Source of the DNA: Spiro-02 sp964465155
GTDB lineage: Bacteria > Spirochaetota > Spirochaetia > Sphaerochaetales > Sphaerochaetaceae
Direction of reading: 5' to 3'
DNA: 64,000 nt
Assembly: GCA_964465155.1 (NCBI GenBank)
Contig: CAYXIH010000001.1
Span: 62,001-126,000 of the forward strand
The translations under genes were made by a program, and so were the position numbers. Numbering within the stretch: the first letter of the stretch is position 1; every line of letters starts with the position of its first letter. Below the pieces are notes generated by a model. That model was not told the DNA's origin and made no database searches. It worked only from the letters and a program-made list of their open reading frames with translations. Below, one piece after another: positions 33,390-41,080 of this stretch.

Positions 33390-34763
33390 ATGAGAAAGCA
33401 ATGGGAATCATTGGAGCACAAGCATGCTACAGCGGCTTGGAGCAACCTTGGATATGGCATGTTCATCCACTTTGGCCTGTATTCCGTATGTGGTGGGGTA
33501 TGGGACGGCAAAGAGGTCCATAGGGGGTATAGCGAGCAAATCCTCTCCCATGGGGAAGTGCCACAAAGAGACTATGAGGCTCTTGCCGACACATTCTCGT
33601 TTCCTTGCTTTGACGCTGATGCCATTGCACGCTTGGCCAAGGACAGTGGCATGCGCTATATCGTGATGGTCTCCAAGCACCATGATGGGTTTTGCATGTT
33701 CCATACCGATACTACCGACTACTGTACGACAGCCAGTGCCAGCAAGAGGGATCCGTTGATGGAACTCTCCCAGGCATGTTCCCGCCATGGCCTTGGCTTT
33801 GGTATCTATTTCTCTTGGATCGACTGGCATTATGAGAACGCCCTTCCGATAAGCGACCACAACAGCGACCCGATCCCTCCTGACCATATGCAGTACAATC
33901 TTGCCCAGCTGGCCGAGTTGCTGACCAACTATGGGCCAGTCTGCGAGTTGTGGATGGACATGGGTGCCCCCACGGCGGAGCAATCCCAGGCTGTCTATGA
34001 GCTTGCGCATGCATTGCAGCCGACGATCATGGTAAATGGTCGTGTCTGGAACGACTATGGCGACTTCCTGACCATGGGGGACAATCTCTTTCCGGAGCAC
34101 GCATTGGACCTTCCATGGCAGACTCCTGCTACAATCTACCATGCTACGTGGGGATACCGGTCATGGCAGGAACGTTCCGACATGGAAAAGCGCATAGAAG
34201 ATATCACCCATGGGTTGTTTGCGACACTGGATGGGGGAGGCAACTACTTGCTGAACATTGGCCCTGCCGGGGATGGTTCGGTTGTCCCATTTGAACGAGA
34301 TGTGCTGTTGCAAGTGGGCAAGAACCTGCAGCAGCGTGGCGATTCCCTGCGTCAACCGATGAAATCACAACAACGTATTCAGAAGCCAGATGGGCAGGGG
34401 GTGTTCCTCCTGCAGGAGGGGACACCCGTCTACAGGTACACGGGTAGCGAATACTACTCGTTCAGGCCGATTGTGACGGGGAGGAAATGGAACTTGCAGA
34501 TTCCCAGGAAGGGTGAGTACACCGTTGAATGCCAGGCAGCTGCGCCTCTTGCCCATGAACAGAAGCTCTGCCTGGATATTGGTGACGAAACGATCATCTT
34601 CACGTTCAAAAATGGGAAAGCCCATGTTCCTGTAGCACAAGCAGTGACCCTGGAAAAGGGTGCTCAGGATGTGGTGCTCTATACAGTCGGTGAGGCTCGG
34701 CGTCGGCCGGAACTTGCAGATCTTGGATTCTCCCTGAGGCTGTGCCCAGAGGATGCAAGATGA
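33390..34763 (+). CDS. Alpha-L-fucosidase, glycoside hydrolase family 29
   Basis: A 457-residue GH29 enzyme. The (beta/alpha)8-like catalytic domain covers about residues 15-330, with G-M-F-I-H-F-G, Y-I-V-M-V-S-K-H-H-D-G-F and W-M-D-M-G. Asp190 in the last motif is the expected nucleophile. A C-terminal beta-sandwich follows. GH29 enzymes release alpha-linked L-fucose with retention. No signal peptide is visible, so it acts inside the cell on imported oligosaccharides. GGGGG lies about 10 bases before ATG 33390. The second sulfatase starts within its stop codon (ATGA), which couples defucosylation with desulfation. Confidence 0.93.
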   Translation: MRKQWESLEHKHATAAWSNLGYGMFIHFGLYSVCGGVWDGKEVHRGYSEQILSHGEVPQRDYEALADTFSFPCFDADAIARLAKDSGMRYIVMVSKHHDGFCMFHTDTTDYCTTASASKRDPLMELSQACSRHGLGFGIYFSWIDWHYENALPISDHNSDPIPPDHMQYNLAQLAELLTNYGPVCELWMDMGAPTAEQSQAVYELAHALQPTIMVNGRVWNDYGDFLTMGDNLFPEHALDLPWQTPATIYHATWGYRSWQERSDMEKRIEDITHGLFATLDGGGNYLLNIGPAGDGSVVPFERDVLLQVGKNLQQRGDSLRQPMKSQQRIQKPDGQGVFLLQEGTPVYRYTGSEYYSFRPIVTGRKWNLQIPRKGEYTVECQAAAPLAHEQKLCLDIGDETIIFTFKNGKAHVPVAQAVTLEKGAQDVVLYTVGEARRRPELADLGFSLRLCPEDAR

Positions 34764-36145
34764 ACCAGAAGCCGAATATCCTGATGCTGGTCACCGATGA
34801 CCAACGCTTTGATGCAATACATGCATTGGGTAACAACCAGATTATCACACCCAACATGGACAGGCTGGTACAAGGTGGCTGTGCATGTGCTGAAGCTCAT
34901 ATCCAAGGAGGGCTGACAGGTGCGGTTTGTATGCCGTCGCGTGCGATGATCAACACCGGCCGTAGCCTGTTCTCAATCGACGGCCATGGACAAACCATAG
35001 ATGCAACCCATACAACCATAGGAGAACTGCTTCGTGCCAATGGGTACAAGAGCTTTGGGACTGGGAAATGGCACAATGGTCCTCCTGCCTATAGCCGGAG
35101 CTTTGATAGTGGCGAAAATGCTTTTTTCTCAGGGATGTGGGACCATTGGAATGTTCCTGTGTGTGGATATGATCCGACAGGGGCCTATGACAATGTAGTG
35201 AATTTCGTTGTCGATTTTTACCATGGCAACCGGGTGCTGCGCCTGCCATGCGACGCTATCCATCCGGGAGTCCATTCTTCGGACTTGATCGCGGACTCGA
35301 CGGTACGTTTCCTTGATTCTCAGCAAGATGCCCAGCAGCCGTTCTTCTGCTATAGCGCGTTCCTTGCCCCTCATGACCCTAGGACAATGCCAAGCCAATA
35401 CCTGGACATGTATGATGTCGATTCGATTGAACTGCCTCCCAACTGTAGAAATACCTATCCATTTGCATATGCCGAATGTGATATCCGCGACGAACGGCTC
35501 ATTCCATATCCTCGGACTGAAGAGGCCATGCGCCATGAACTGAGGGGCTATTATGCAATGGTGACCCATCTGGACCATGCGATTGGAAGAATCCTAGCAG
35601 CATTGGAGAACAATGGTCAGCTTGAGAATACCCTCGTTGTGCTCATGGGCGACAATGGGTTGTCCATGGGGTGCCATGGATTCATGGGAAAACAGAATGT
35701 CTACGAACATGCTGTTCGTGTTCCGTTGGTCCTCATGGGACCTGGGATTCCAAGGGGAACTACCAACGATTCTTTGTTGTATCTGTATGATGTCTATCCG
35801 ACATTGTGCGAATATCTGGGTATTGAAGTACCTGCCAGCGTTGAAGGAAAGAGTTTCCTGCAACAGTGCCTGGGGAGCACTGCCCCACACAGAGAGACGT
35901 TGTACCATGCCTATGGTGCAAGCAGCAGGGCCTATCGTGAAGGTGATGACAAGGTGCTCGTGAATATTGCTCCGGATGGGGAACAGACGAGTATGTTGTT
36001 CGACCTTGCCCATGATCCACTGGAGATGCATCCAGTCAAGGATGACCAGAAGAGGGAATATCTGCTGCAGCAGATGCGCAAAGAAGCAGTACCTATGGGA
36101 GATTTTGGACGTACACAAGGAAAAGAGTTCTGGGATCGGTTCTGA
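34760..36145 (+). CDS. Cys-type sulfatase (second in locus)
   Basis: A 461-residue sulfatase with V-T-D-D-Q-R-F-D metal ligands at the N-terminus. The formylglycine signature is C-M-P-S-R at residues 57-61 (Cys57), and L-M-G-D-N-G appears later. It differs from the first sulfatase in the H-G-H-G-Q region and overall, so it probably removes sulfate from another position or linkage. ATG 34760 overlaps the fucosidase stop and has AGAGGA at a good distance; the longer in-frame start 34742 is less likely. No signal peptide, so cytoplasmic. It needs an anaerobic maturase, which the locus supplies at 24143. Confidence 0.92.
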   Translation: MNQKPNILMLVTDDQRFDAIHALGNNQIITPNMDRLVQGGCACAEAHIQGGLTGAVCMPSRAMINTGRSLFSIDGHGQTIDATHTTIGELLRANGYKSFGTGKWHNGPPAYSRSFDSGENAFFSGMWDHWNVPVCGYDPTGAYDNVVNFVVDFYHGNRVLRLPCDAIHPGVHSSDLIADSTVRFLDSQQDAQQPFFCYSAFLAPHDPRTMPSQYLDMYDVDSIELPPNCRNTYPFAYAECDIRDERLIPYPRTEEAMRHELRGYYAMVTHLDHAIGRILAALENNGQLENTLVVLMGDNGLSMGCHGFMGKQNVYEHAVRVPLVLMGPGIPRGTTNDSLLYLYDVYPTLCEYLGIEVPASVEGKSFLQQCLGSTAPHRETLYHAYGASSRAYREGDDKVLVNIAPDGEQTSMLFDLAHDPLEMHPVKDDQKREYLLQQMRKEAVPMGDFGRTQGKEFWDRF

Positions 36146-36194
36146 ATAGCTCTTCCAATGTGGCAAAACAATGCTTTTGGGGTATACTGTCCAT

Positions 36195-36827
36195 ATGAGC
36201 TATACAAAACACAATATTCCCTTTGATGACATTCTCAATTTGTCCAATCTGCTCACTGACGTTGAGGATACACACATGTATCTTCGCCGGTTCTATCATG
36301 CTTTCATGGAACGGATGGATGACCCTATATGCCAGAAAGAAGATCTGAAGCGGATTGGGAACGTTGTGGACAAGATAGAAGAAATTCCTGGGACGGCTCA
36401 TCAGAAGTTGGAACTGTTGTCAGTGTGCTATGGTCTTGATTCGTTTGCCCAACGTCATGGTCATCCGCTGAAAGATGAGTGGAAGAAGCTATACGAACGG
36501 ATGACTGATTTGTATTGGAAATACATCCCTGCCTGTGATGACCCTGCATGGACCAGCAGGCTCTTGTGCGAGCAATTGCGTTTTGATCCCAGTACCTGGC
36601 ATTCGATGCTGCTTCCCAGGATGCGGGAATGGTATGATGAACAGAGCTTGAGAAATGTCTGCAATTGCTTGGTGGAGTGGGCTATCACAGCTGATGAGCA
36701 GCAGCGGGATACCTACCTCAAGACAGCCTTCTACCTCTCCGCACCCAAGGTTGGGGTACCACCAGAGTTCCCGCAATACGAACCACAGTACTTCGAGCCG
36801 GAGTACGACTTCATGAGACCTCTCTAG
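36195..36827 (+). CDS. Unrecognised alpha-helical protein of the fucoside locus
   Basis: About 210 residues, soluble, no signal peptide or membrane helix. The sequence is mostly amphipathic helix with several Trp and Cys residues (Cys at Q-L-R-F.. region and in N-C-L-V-E-W). The C-terminus is rich in Pro/Tyr/Glu (P-E-F-P-Q-Y-E-P-Q-Y-F). No known domain is recognised. ATG 36195 is taken as start; the frame is open to 36171 and a proper ribosome binding site is not clear. It lies 49 bases after the second sulfatase in the same direction, so it may be co-expressed. It is a real gene by length and codon pattern; function unknown. Confidence 0.6.
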   Translation: MSYTKHNIPFDDILNLSNLLTDVEDTHMYLRRFYHAFMERMDDPICQKEDLKRIGNVVDKIEEIPGTAHQKLELLSVCYGLDSFAQRHGHPLKDEWKKLYERMTDLYWKYIPACDDPAWTSRLLCEQLRFDPSTWHSMLLPRMREWYDEQSLRNVCNCLVEWAITADEQQRDTYLKTAFYLSAPKVGVPPEFPQYEPQYFEPEYDFMRPL

Positions 36828-37016
36828 AAGATATGGCTTCTTTGGTATGCCCGGGGTGATGTGCCAGCAATAGACTCATGTATAGACATCGGAGAAACTG
36901 AGCGATCTTGGTTGTATCTCTTACCGTAACTTTGATTTCATCTTTCTCTAGCGCTTCTGTATTTCTGGAACGATCAATGGAGCTGTGAAAGGCTAGAGAA
37001 GGTTGCAGTTTTCCAA

Positions 37017-38243
37017 TCAGCTGCCAGTTGCTGCATCCAACCCTGGTATGAACGGAAGGATGTTGTTGCGTTGAGCTTGTTCGACGGCATGCCGTGATTG
37101 TTCGGTCATATGGGTATAGACATCGCTCATCTCAGATGATGAGTGTCCGATCGTCAATCGGAGCAAGTGCTCGTCAATGCTTCCACGCAACATTGAGTTT
37201 GCCATATGCCTGAGGGAGTGGAACGTAACGTTACGCCTCTCAAGTTCCTCTACATCCATTACATGTGAAGCAATGATCGCCTCCTGGAATTTCCGGGAAA
37301 AGTAGTGGCTGGAAACTGCACCGCCACCTTTGTTGCTCCAAAACACTAGTGTTTCTTTGCAACGATACGGATTGGTGTAGCAGTAGGCACGAAGTGCATT
37401 GCAAAGTGCCAGGGGACATGGAACTTCCCTGATCCGTTTTCCTTTTGGAGCCTTTTTGCCTGCAATGTTGGACAATGCCTGGTCAACGATGATCAGGCCA
37501 TCTTGTATCTGGGAGGGCTCCAAGGCACGTAGCTCTCCACTACGCATCCCAGTGACAACTGCAACAGCACACGCGAGGTATGGACCTTGGTCAGAAAGAG
37601 CCTGCATGTACGTCAATACACGGGTGAGTTCTACTTCGGTAAGGATTCCCCTGCAATGTTGGTCATTGCGGAGGGTAGGGAGCTTTCCTATTGTGGACTG
37701 TGGTATCACACCTTCTTCCTGGGCATTGCGCAAGGGGATCATGACAGTAGACATCGCGATGTTGATCGTCGCATTGGCAAGTGTCCCACTCTTGATCAAC
37801 GCATATTGTAAATCCTTCAAGTGGTGCATTTTGACTGTAGAGAGCCTCAATGAGGCAGGAAGATATGGCAGCACATGCCGAGTCAGAACAATACTTCTTG
37901 TATACGCATAGTCTTTTCCAATGGCCCCAGGGTTCACTGCATTCTTCTGTGCGATATACCTGCTGGTATCGAAGTTCCAGAATTCTTGGAGATACGAGCG
38001 GAGGTCCTGGTCCTTGAAGGTATTGAACACAATGTTGCGGTCCAGTGCCTCTTGGCAAATCCGCATTGCTTCATCCCGGCGACGGATTGGTTTGTCACAA
38101 GGATGGCCTAGTTGCTTCTTGAGTACTTCTACACTTTTCTTGTTACTACGCTCACCGCTTTCTGGGTTGCGGAACAGTGCATACCAATAGGTCTTTTCCC
38201 CCCGTTCCAGCCTGCATAATGTGAATGGAGCTCTTCTGTTCAT
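37017..38243 (-). CDS. Tyrosine recombinase / phage-type integrase
   Basis: A 408-residue site-specific recombinase. An N-terminal Arm/SAM-like region covers residues 1-190. The catalytic domain has Arg234 (T-G-M-R-S-G-E-L), His342-Arg345 (H-S-L-R-H), His367 (G-H-S-S) and the nucleophile Tyr376 (D-V-Y-T-H-M-T), so it appears functional. AAGGAG precedes ATG 38243 by about 10 bases. Genes of this type integrate phages, ICEs or genomic islands, often into tRNA genes, but no tRNA is beside it. Upstream lies about 0.5 kb of very AT-rich DNA, with no other mobile-element genes, so it may be a remnant or a small stand-alone element. Confidence 0.92.
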   Translation of the reverse strand: MNRRAPFTLCRLERGEKTYWYALFRNPESGERSNKKSVEVLKKQLGHPCDKPIRRRDEAMRICQEALDRNIVFNTFKDQDLRSYLQEFWNFDTSRYIAQKNAVNPGAIGKDYAYTRSIVLTRHVLPYLPASLRLSTVKMHHLKDLQYALIKSGTLANATINIAMSTVMIPLRNAQEEGVIPQSTIGKLPTLRNDQHCRGILTEVELTRVLTYMQALSDQGPYLACAVAVVTGMRSGELRALEPSQIQDGLIIVDQALSNIAGKKAPKGKRIREVPCPLALCNALRAYCYTNPYRCKETLVFWSNKGGGAVSSHYFSRKFQEAIIASHVMDVEELERRNVTFHSLRHMANSMLRGSIDEHLLRLTIGHSSSEMSDVYTHMTEQSRHAVEQAQRNNILPFIPGLDAATGS

Positions 38244-38383
38244 GTGTAGTTGACTCCTTAGTCAAAATTGTAATTGTTCAAACAAGTGTTCAAAACAATA
38301 GAATACTGAATATGAAAATCGTCTATTAATGGCTTAAAACATATTACATTATAAAGAATAAATCGGTTATCAACTTTTTTCAA

Positions 38384-38408
38384 GTACCTACCGTAGTAAA
38401 GTAGGTAC
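38384..38408. repeat. Inverted repeat in AT-rich segment
   Basis: Perfect 8-base arms GTACCTAC and GTAGGTAC separated by 9 bases. On neither strand does a U-run follow, so it is not a normal terminator. It could be an operator or integrase site. Confidence 0.55.
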
Positions 38409-38574
38409 AAAAAACGCTATGCAACAAAATTGATATGCATAAAAAAGGTATATGCGTAGAATATGCAACTAAACTAAGATAAAATATCTTATGAGAAATG
38501 TTATATAAACGCCTTATAAATACTAGAAAACCCTTCAATAATTGCTTGTAAAGTGTAAAAGAAAGCAGAAAATT

Positions 38575-38706
38575 ATGAAAAAAAATGATTATTTAACAAT
38601 AAAAACAAGAAAAATACGGTTTAGTATTAAAACAATATCCAAGCAAGAAACATGCGATAGAAATAAAAAATATGTATATGCAAAAAAATATACAAAACTA
38701 CGATAG
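38575..38706 (+). CDS. Possible small basic peptide (43 codons), doubtful
   Basis: An open frame from ATG 38575 to TAG 38706 inside the AT-rich segment. The product would be very Lys/Arg/Tyr rich, starting M-K-K-N-D-Y. GAAAGCAG upstream is a poor ribosome binding site. The codon make-up mostly reflects the A-rich DNA. It could be an excisionase-like remnant or mere chance. Reported only because nothing else fills this stretch. Confidence 0.15.
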   Translation: MKKNDYLTIKTRKIRFSIKTISKQETCDRNKKYVYAKKYTKLR

Positions 38707-38786
38707 AACAAAAATGATATCATGCAAACAGAATTTGTTATGAGAACAAAAGAGGCTATTTAGTAGACATTGTTTTGATGGGATAA

Positions 38787-38815
38787 AAAAAGAGCCACAT
38801 CGCAGGGATGTGGCC
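38787..38815 (-). terminator. Rho-independent terminator of the S41 peptidase operon
   Basis: On the minus strand GGCCACATCC-CTGC-GATGTGGC forms a strong stem followed by TCTTTTTTTATCCC. It lies about 30 bases after the peptidase stop codon. Confidence 0.85.
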
Positions 38816-38845
38816 AAAAGCTGGGAGTTGTGGGAAACTAGGTTG

Positions 38846-40309
38846 CTATTGGTTGTCGTTCACATATTTGAAAGCAGCCATCAGTCGTCCATCTGTTCCT
38901 GATTCAAATTCTTGTTTGTTGAATGGAATTTCGATAGTTGCTGGGATGCCTTTTCCTTCATAGGAGGTTCCATCCATGGCAAACGTCTGCTTGTAGGGCG
39001 TATAGACCAAGGTAATGTAACTGCCAACGCTGAATTGGCCTGCATTTCCAATATTGTTGTCAGTTTGCAATGAACCTTGTGCACCATGCGTGGTTGATCC
39101 GATGGATACACCCTTTGGGAGTGTTTGTACGAACATGGCAGTCATCTCTGCATTCGAAATTGAATTGATATTGGTCAGGGCAACCACTGGCTTGTTGAAC
39201 AAGTGGGAGGGATGGTAATTTGGTTCGCTTGCATCTGGTTTGTATGGAGGTACTGTCATCGTGAGCATTGGGCTGTAGTCAAGACGGTTGTCTCCAGTTT
39301 TTTGGATGGTCCATCCGAACTGGTAGGTTTCGGAAAGGAGATCGGAGAAGAGCAACTGACGGTCGATATTAAACCCGCCATAGTTGCTTCGGACGTCAAA
39401 TATCAGGCCAGTAGTATCGTCACGTTGCTTGTATTGTCCGAACAATTCCAACAATGCCATGATATCGGCTTGTTGCTTTTGCAATGCCTTTGTGAAGTTG
39501 AAGGAGGTGAAACCTAGGTAGATGCAGTTGTCTGGAATCCCAGAGGTATTCCCATTGGTCAATCCAAGCAGAATTGGCATGTAGTCATCTTCTAATTTGG
39601 TATCAATGATCATCCATTCTTTGAAATATGAGTCAAGTGTAGTCCTGTCGATGGAATCTGGGAGGGTAGCCGTCGCTTTTGTTGTTGCTTTGATATCGTC
39701 TGGCAACCTCTCCTTGAGGTTATCGCTGGACCAGTAAGCTGGCTTGTCTGCCTCTGTTGGGGGTGTGAAATTGAAGATGGTTGTCAGGCGTTGTTTCATA
39801 TCTTCCATGATGAGTTCTTCTGGAAATAGGTTGTAGTAATTATCGAAAGCTTCTTGTGAGGAAAGATGATAATAGCAGTAGTCCATGAGTTGTGTATCGC
39901 TCAATTCAGGGTGATGTTGCCTGATGATCTGGTATTCCCGTGGAGAAAAACTGAAAAATGCTTTCGGTGTTGGCAGCTGCATTGTGAAGTGACCATCGCT
40001 GATGTCCTTCACGCTCTCCATGAGCATGGTGATAGCTGACTTAGTTGCAACTTGATCTGCGTAATCAACTTCACCCAACTGTTCGAATTTGCCGATGTAT
40101 GCTTCATATACCTTGTCCCACTCATTGGTAGGGGAGTCGAGGTTCCAAAAGACATAGTTGTTGTTCATGCCTGTCCAAAACCCCTGGAATACTCCCTTCC
40201 AGGTATTGTCCTTGGCGTAGGATATTGGAGGCTTGGGGGTGTTGAAGTTGCATGAGAACATCAATGTGAGAGAGATAGCAAATATGAGTGTTGTAACAAG
40301 CTTTCTCAT
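38846..40309 (-). CDS. S41-family peptidase lipoprotein
   Basis: A 487-residue precursor. The signal peptide ends at L-M-F-S-C (lipidated Cys20). The C-terminal half has the S41 peptidase core: L-I-F-D-V-R-S-N-Y-G-G near residue 310, then N-S-I-S-N-A-E, which carries the nucleophile Ser, and G-K-G-I-P-A-T in the substrate groove. No PDZ domain is evident, unlike CtpA, so it is closer to tail-specific or TRI-like S41 proteins. It should be anchored in a membrane facing the periplasm or surface. AGGAGG precedes the start, which overlaps the barrel-protein gene by 4 bases, so the two are probably partners. Confidence 0.85.
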   Translation of the reverse strand: MRKLVTTLIFAISLTLMFSCNFNTPKPPISYAKDNTWKGVFQGFWTGMNNNYVFWNLDSPTNEWDKVYEAYIGKFEQLGEVDYADQVATKSAITMLMESVKDISDGHFTMQLPTPKAFFSFSPREYQIIRQHHPELSDTQLMDYCYYHLSSQEAFDNYYNLFPEELIMEDMKQRLTTIFNFTPPTEADKPAYWSSDNLKERLPDDIKATTKATATLPDSIDRTTLDSYFKEWMIIDTKLEDDYMPILLGLTNGNTSGIPDNCIYLGFTSFNFTKALQKQQADIMALLELFGQYKQRDDTTGLIFDVRSNYGGFNIDRQLLFSDLLSETYQFGWTIQKTGDNRLDYSPMLTMTVPPYKPDASEPNYHPSHLFNKPVVALTNINSISNAEMTAMFVQTLPKGVSIGSTTHGAQGSLQTDNNIGNAGQFSVGSYITLVYTPYKQTFAMDGTSYEGKGIPATIEIPFNKQEFESGTDGRLMAAFKYVNDNQ

Positions 40310-41034
40310 TTTCCACCTCCTAGCTTGACAAGGATTCCAGCTTCAACACTAAGCGTGTTGTTGTATCGGCTCACCTGGTCTTTCTGGTAGCTGTTGCTCA
40401 GATCGGTAAGTCCAAGGGAGAACGATCCCCTGAGGTACAGGACCACCGGGTCTATGATGAACAGGAGGCCTGTACGAGCAAGCAGGCCAGCTTCAAAGCG
40501 GTTGTCCCTGGTTGGATTGAACTGAACCATCTCGTCAAATGCATCGAACGTCGGATTGGTGACACCATTTTCGAGGATTTCTCCGTTTCTCATGCGTCCA
40601 TTCCGGCGCGACGCCCCCCACAAGCCGACATATCCTCCAACTGAGAACATGCTCTGAACCAATTCGTTGCCAAAGATGAAATTGACGGTCATTGGTATTT
40701 CTATGAAGTGGTTTTGATACTGCTCTATGTCGGTATAGGCAGCTGCTGTTTGCATATAGAGGGAATGGCGCCAGGTATAGTTCTTCTGCACATAGCGCAA
40801 CCCGCTCTCCAGTCCTAGCCAGTCGGTAAACTGGTAGGCGACAGGGAGAGAAATGGCAAAGCCATGTCCATTATCGTAGTAGGTGTTCTCACGATAGCCG
40901 GTGTTGGTCTCTATGATGTTGTAGACATAGTCGGCCGAGGCACCGACATACCAGTGGTTGGCATCCAGTGCAAAGGCCGTTTGGGGGACAATGGACAGAA
41001 GCATGAGTGCAAGCAACAGTCTGGTGTGTTTCAT
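40306..41034 (-). CDS. Small outer-membrane beta-barrel protein (PorT/OmpA-like barrel)
   Basis: A 242-residue precursor with a cleavable signal peptide (…P-Q-T-A-F-A-L-D). Alternating hydrophobic/aromatic strands follow (W-Y-V-G-A-S-A-D-Y, G-L-E-S-G-L-R-Y), typical of 8-10-strand barrels. The final strand is L-S-V-E-A-G-I-L-V-K-L-G. GGAG precedes the ATG by 6 bases. It is followed with a 4-base overlap by the S41 peptidase lipoprotein and preceded by sbcC, 46 bases upstream. No specific function can be derived. It may help localise or be a substrate of the peptidase. Confidence 0.72.
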   Translation of the reverse strand: MKHTRLLLALMLLSIVPQTAFALDANHWYVGASADYVYNIIETNTGYRENTYYDNGHGFAISLPVAYQFTDWLGLESGLRYVQKNYTWRHSLYMQTAAAYTDIEQYQNHFIEIPMTVNFIFGNELVQSMFSVGGYVGLWGASRRNGRMRNGEILENGVTNPTFDAFDEMVQFNPTRDNRFEAGLLARTGLLFIIDPVVLYLRGSFSLGLTDLSNSYQKDQVSRYNNTLSVEAGILVKLGGGK

Positions 41035-41080
41035 GGTAACTCCGTATGGTACTATCTTGTAAAGAAATATGCTTATGTAG

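Larger units (their letters stand above)
38244..38786. other. Very AT-rich intergenic segment upstream of the integrase
   Basis: Between the integrase start and the terminator of the S41 peptidase gene, composition drops sharply; for example 38581-38640 has 11 G+C in 60 bases. It contains an exact inverted repeat GTACCTAC (38384-38391)/GTAGGTAC (38401-38408) and tandem GTTCAAA-like words (38277-38297). No convincing gene is present apart from one weak small frame at 38575. It may hold integrase binding or attachment sites. Confidence 0.7.

Noticed and set aside
36828..37016. tRNA or att site beside the integrase
   Set aside because: No cloverleaf, T-arm motif or copy of a tRNA/tmRNA 3' end was found in this short interval.
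38384..38408. Inverted repeat as terminator of the integrase-side transcript
   Set aside because: No U-run follows on either strand, and it lies upstream of the integrase start.
38841..40310. Classical CtpA peptidase with PDZ domain
   Set aside because: S41 catalytic motifs are present but no PDZ region could be recognised, so only the S41 family is claimed.
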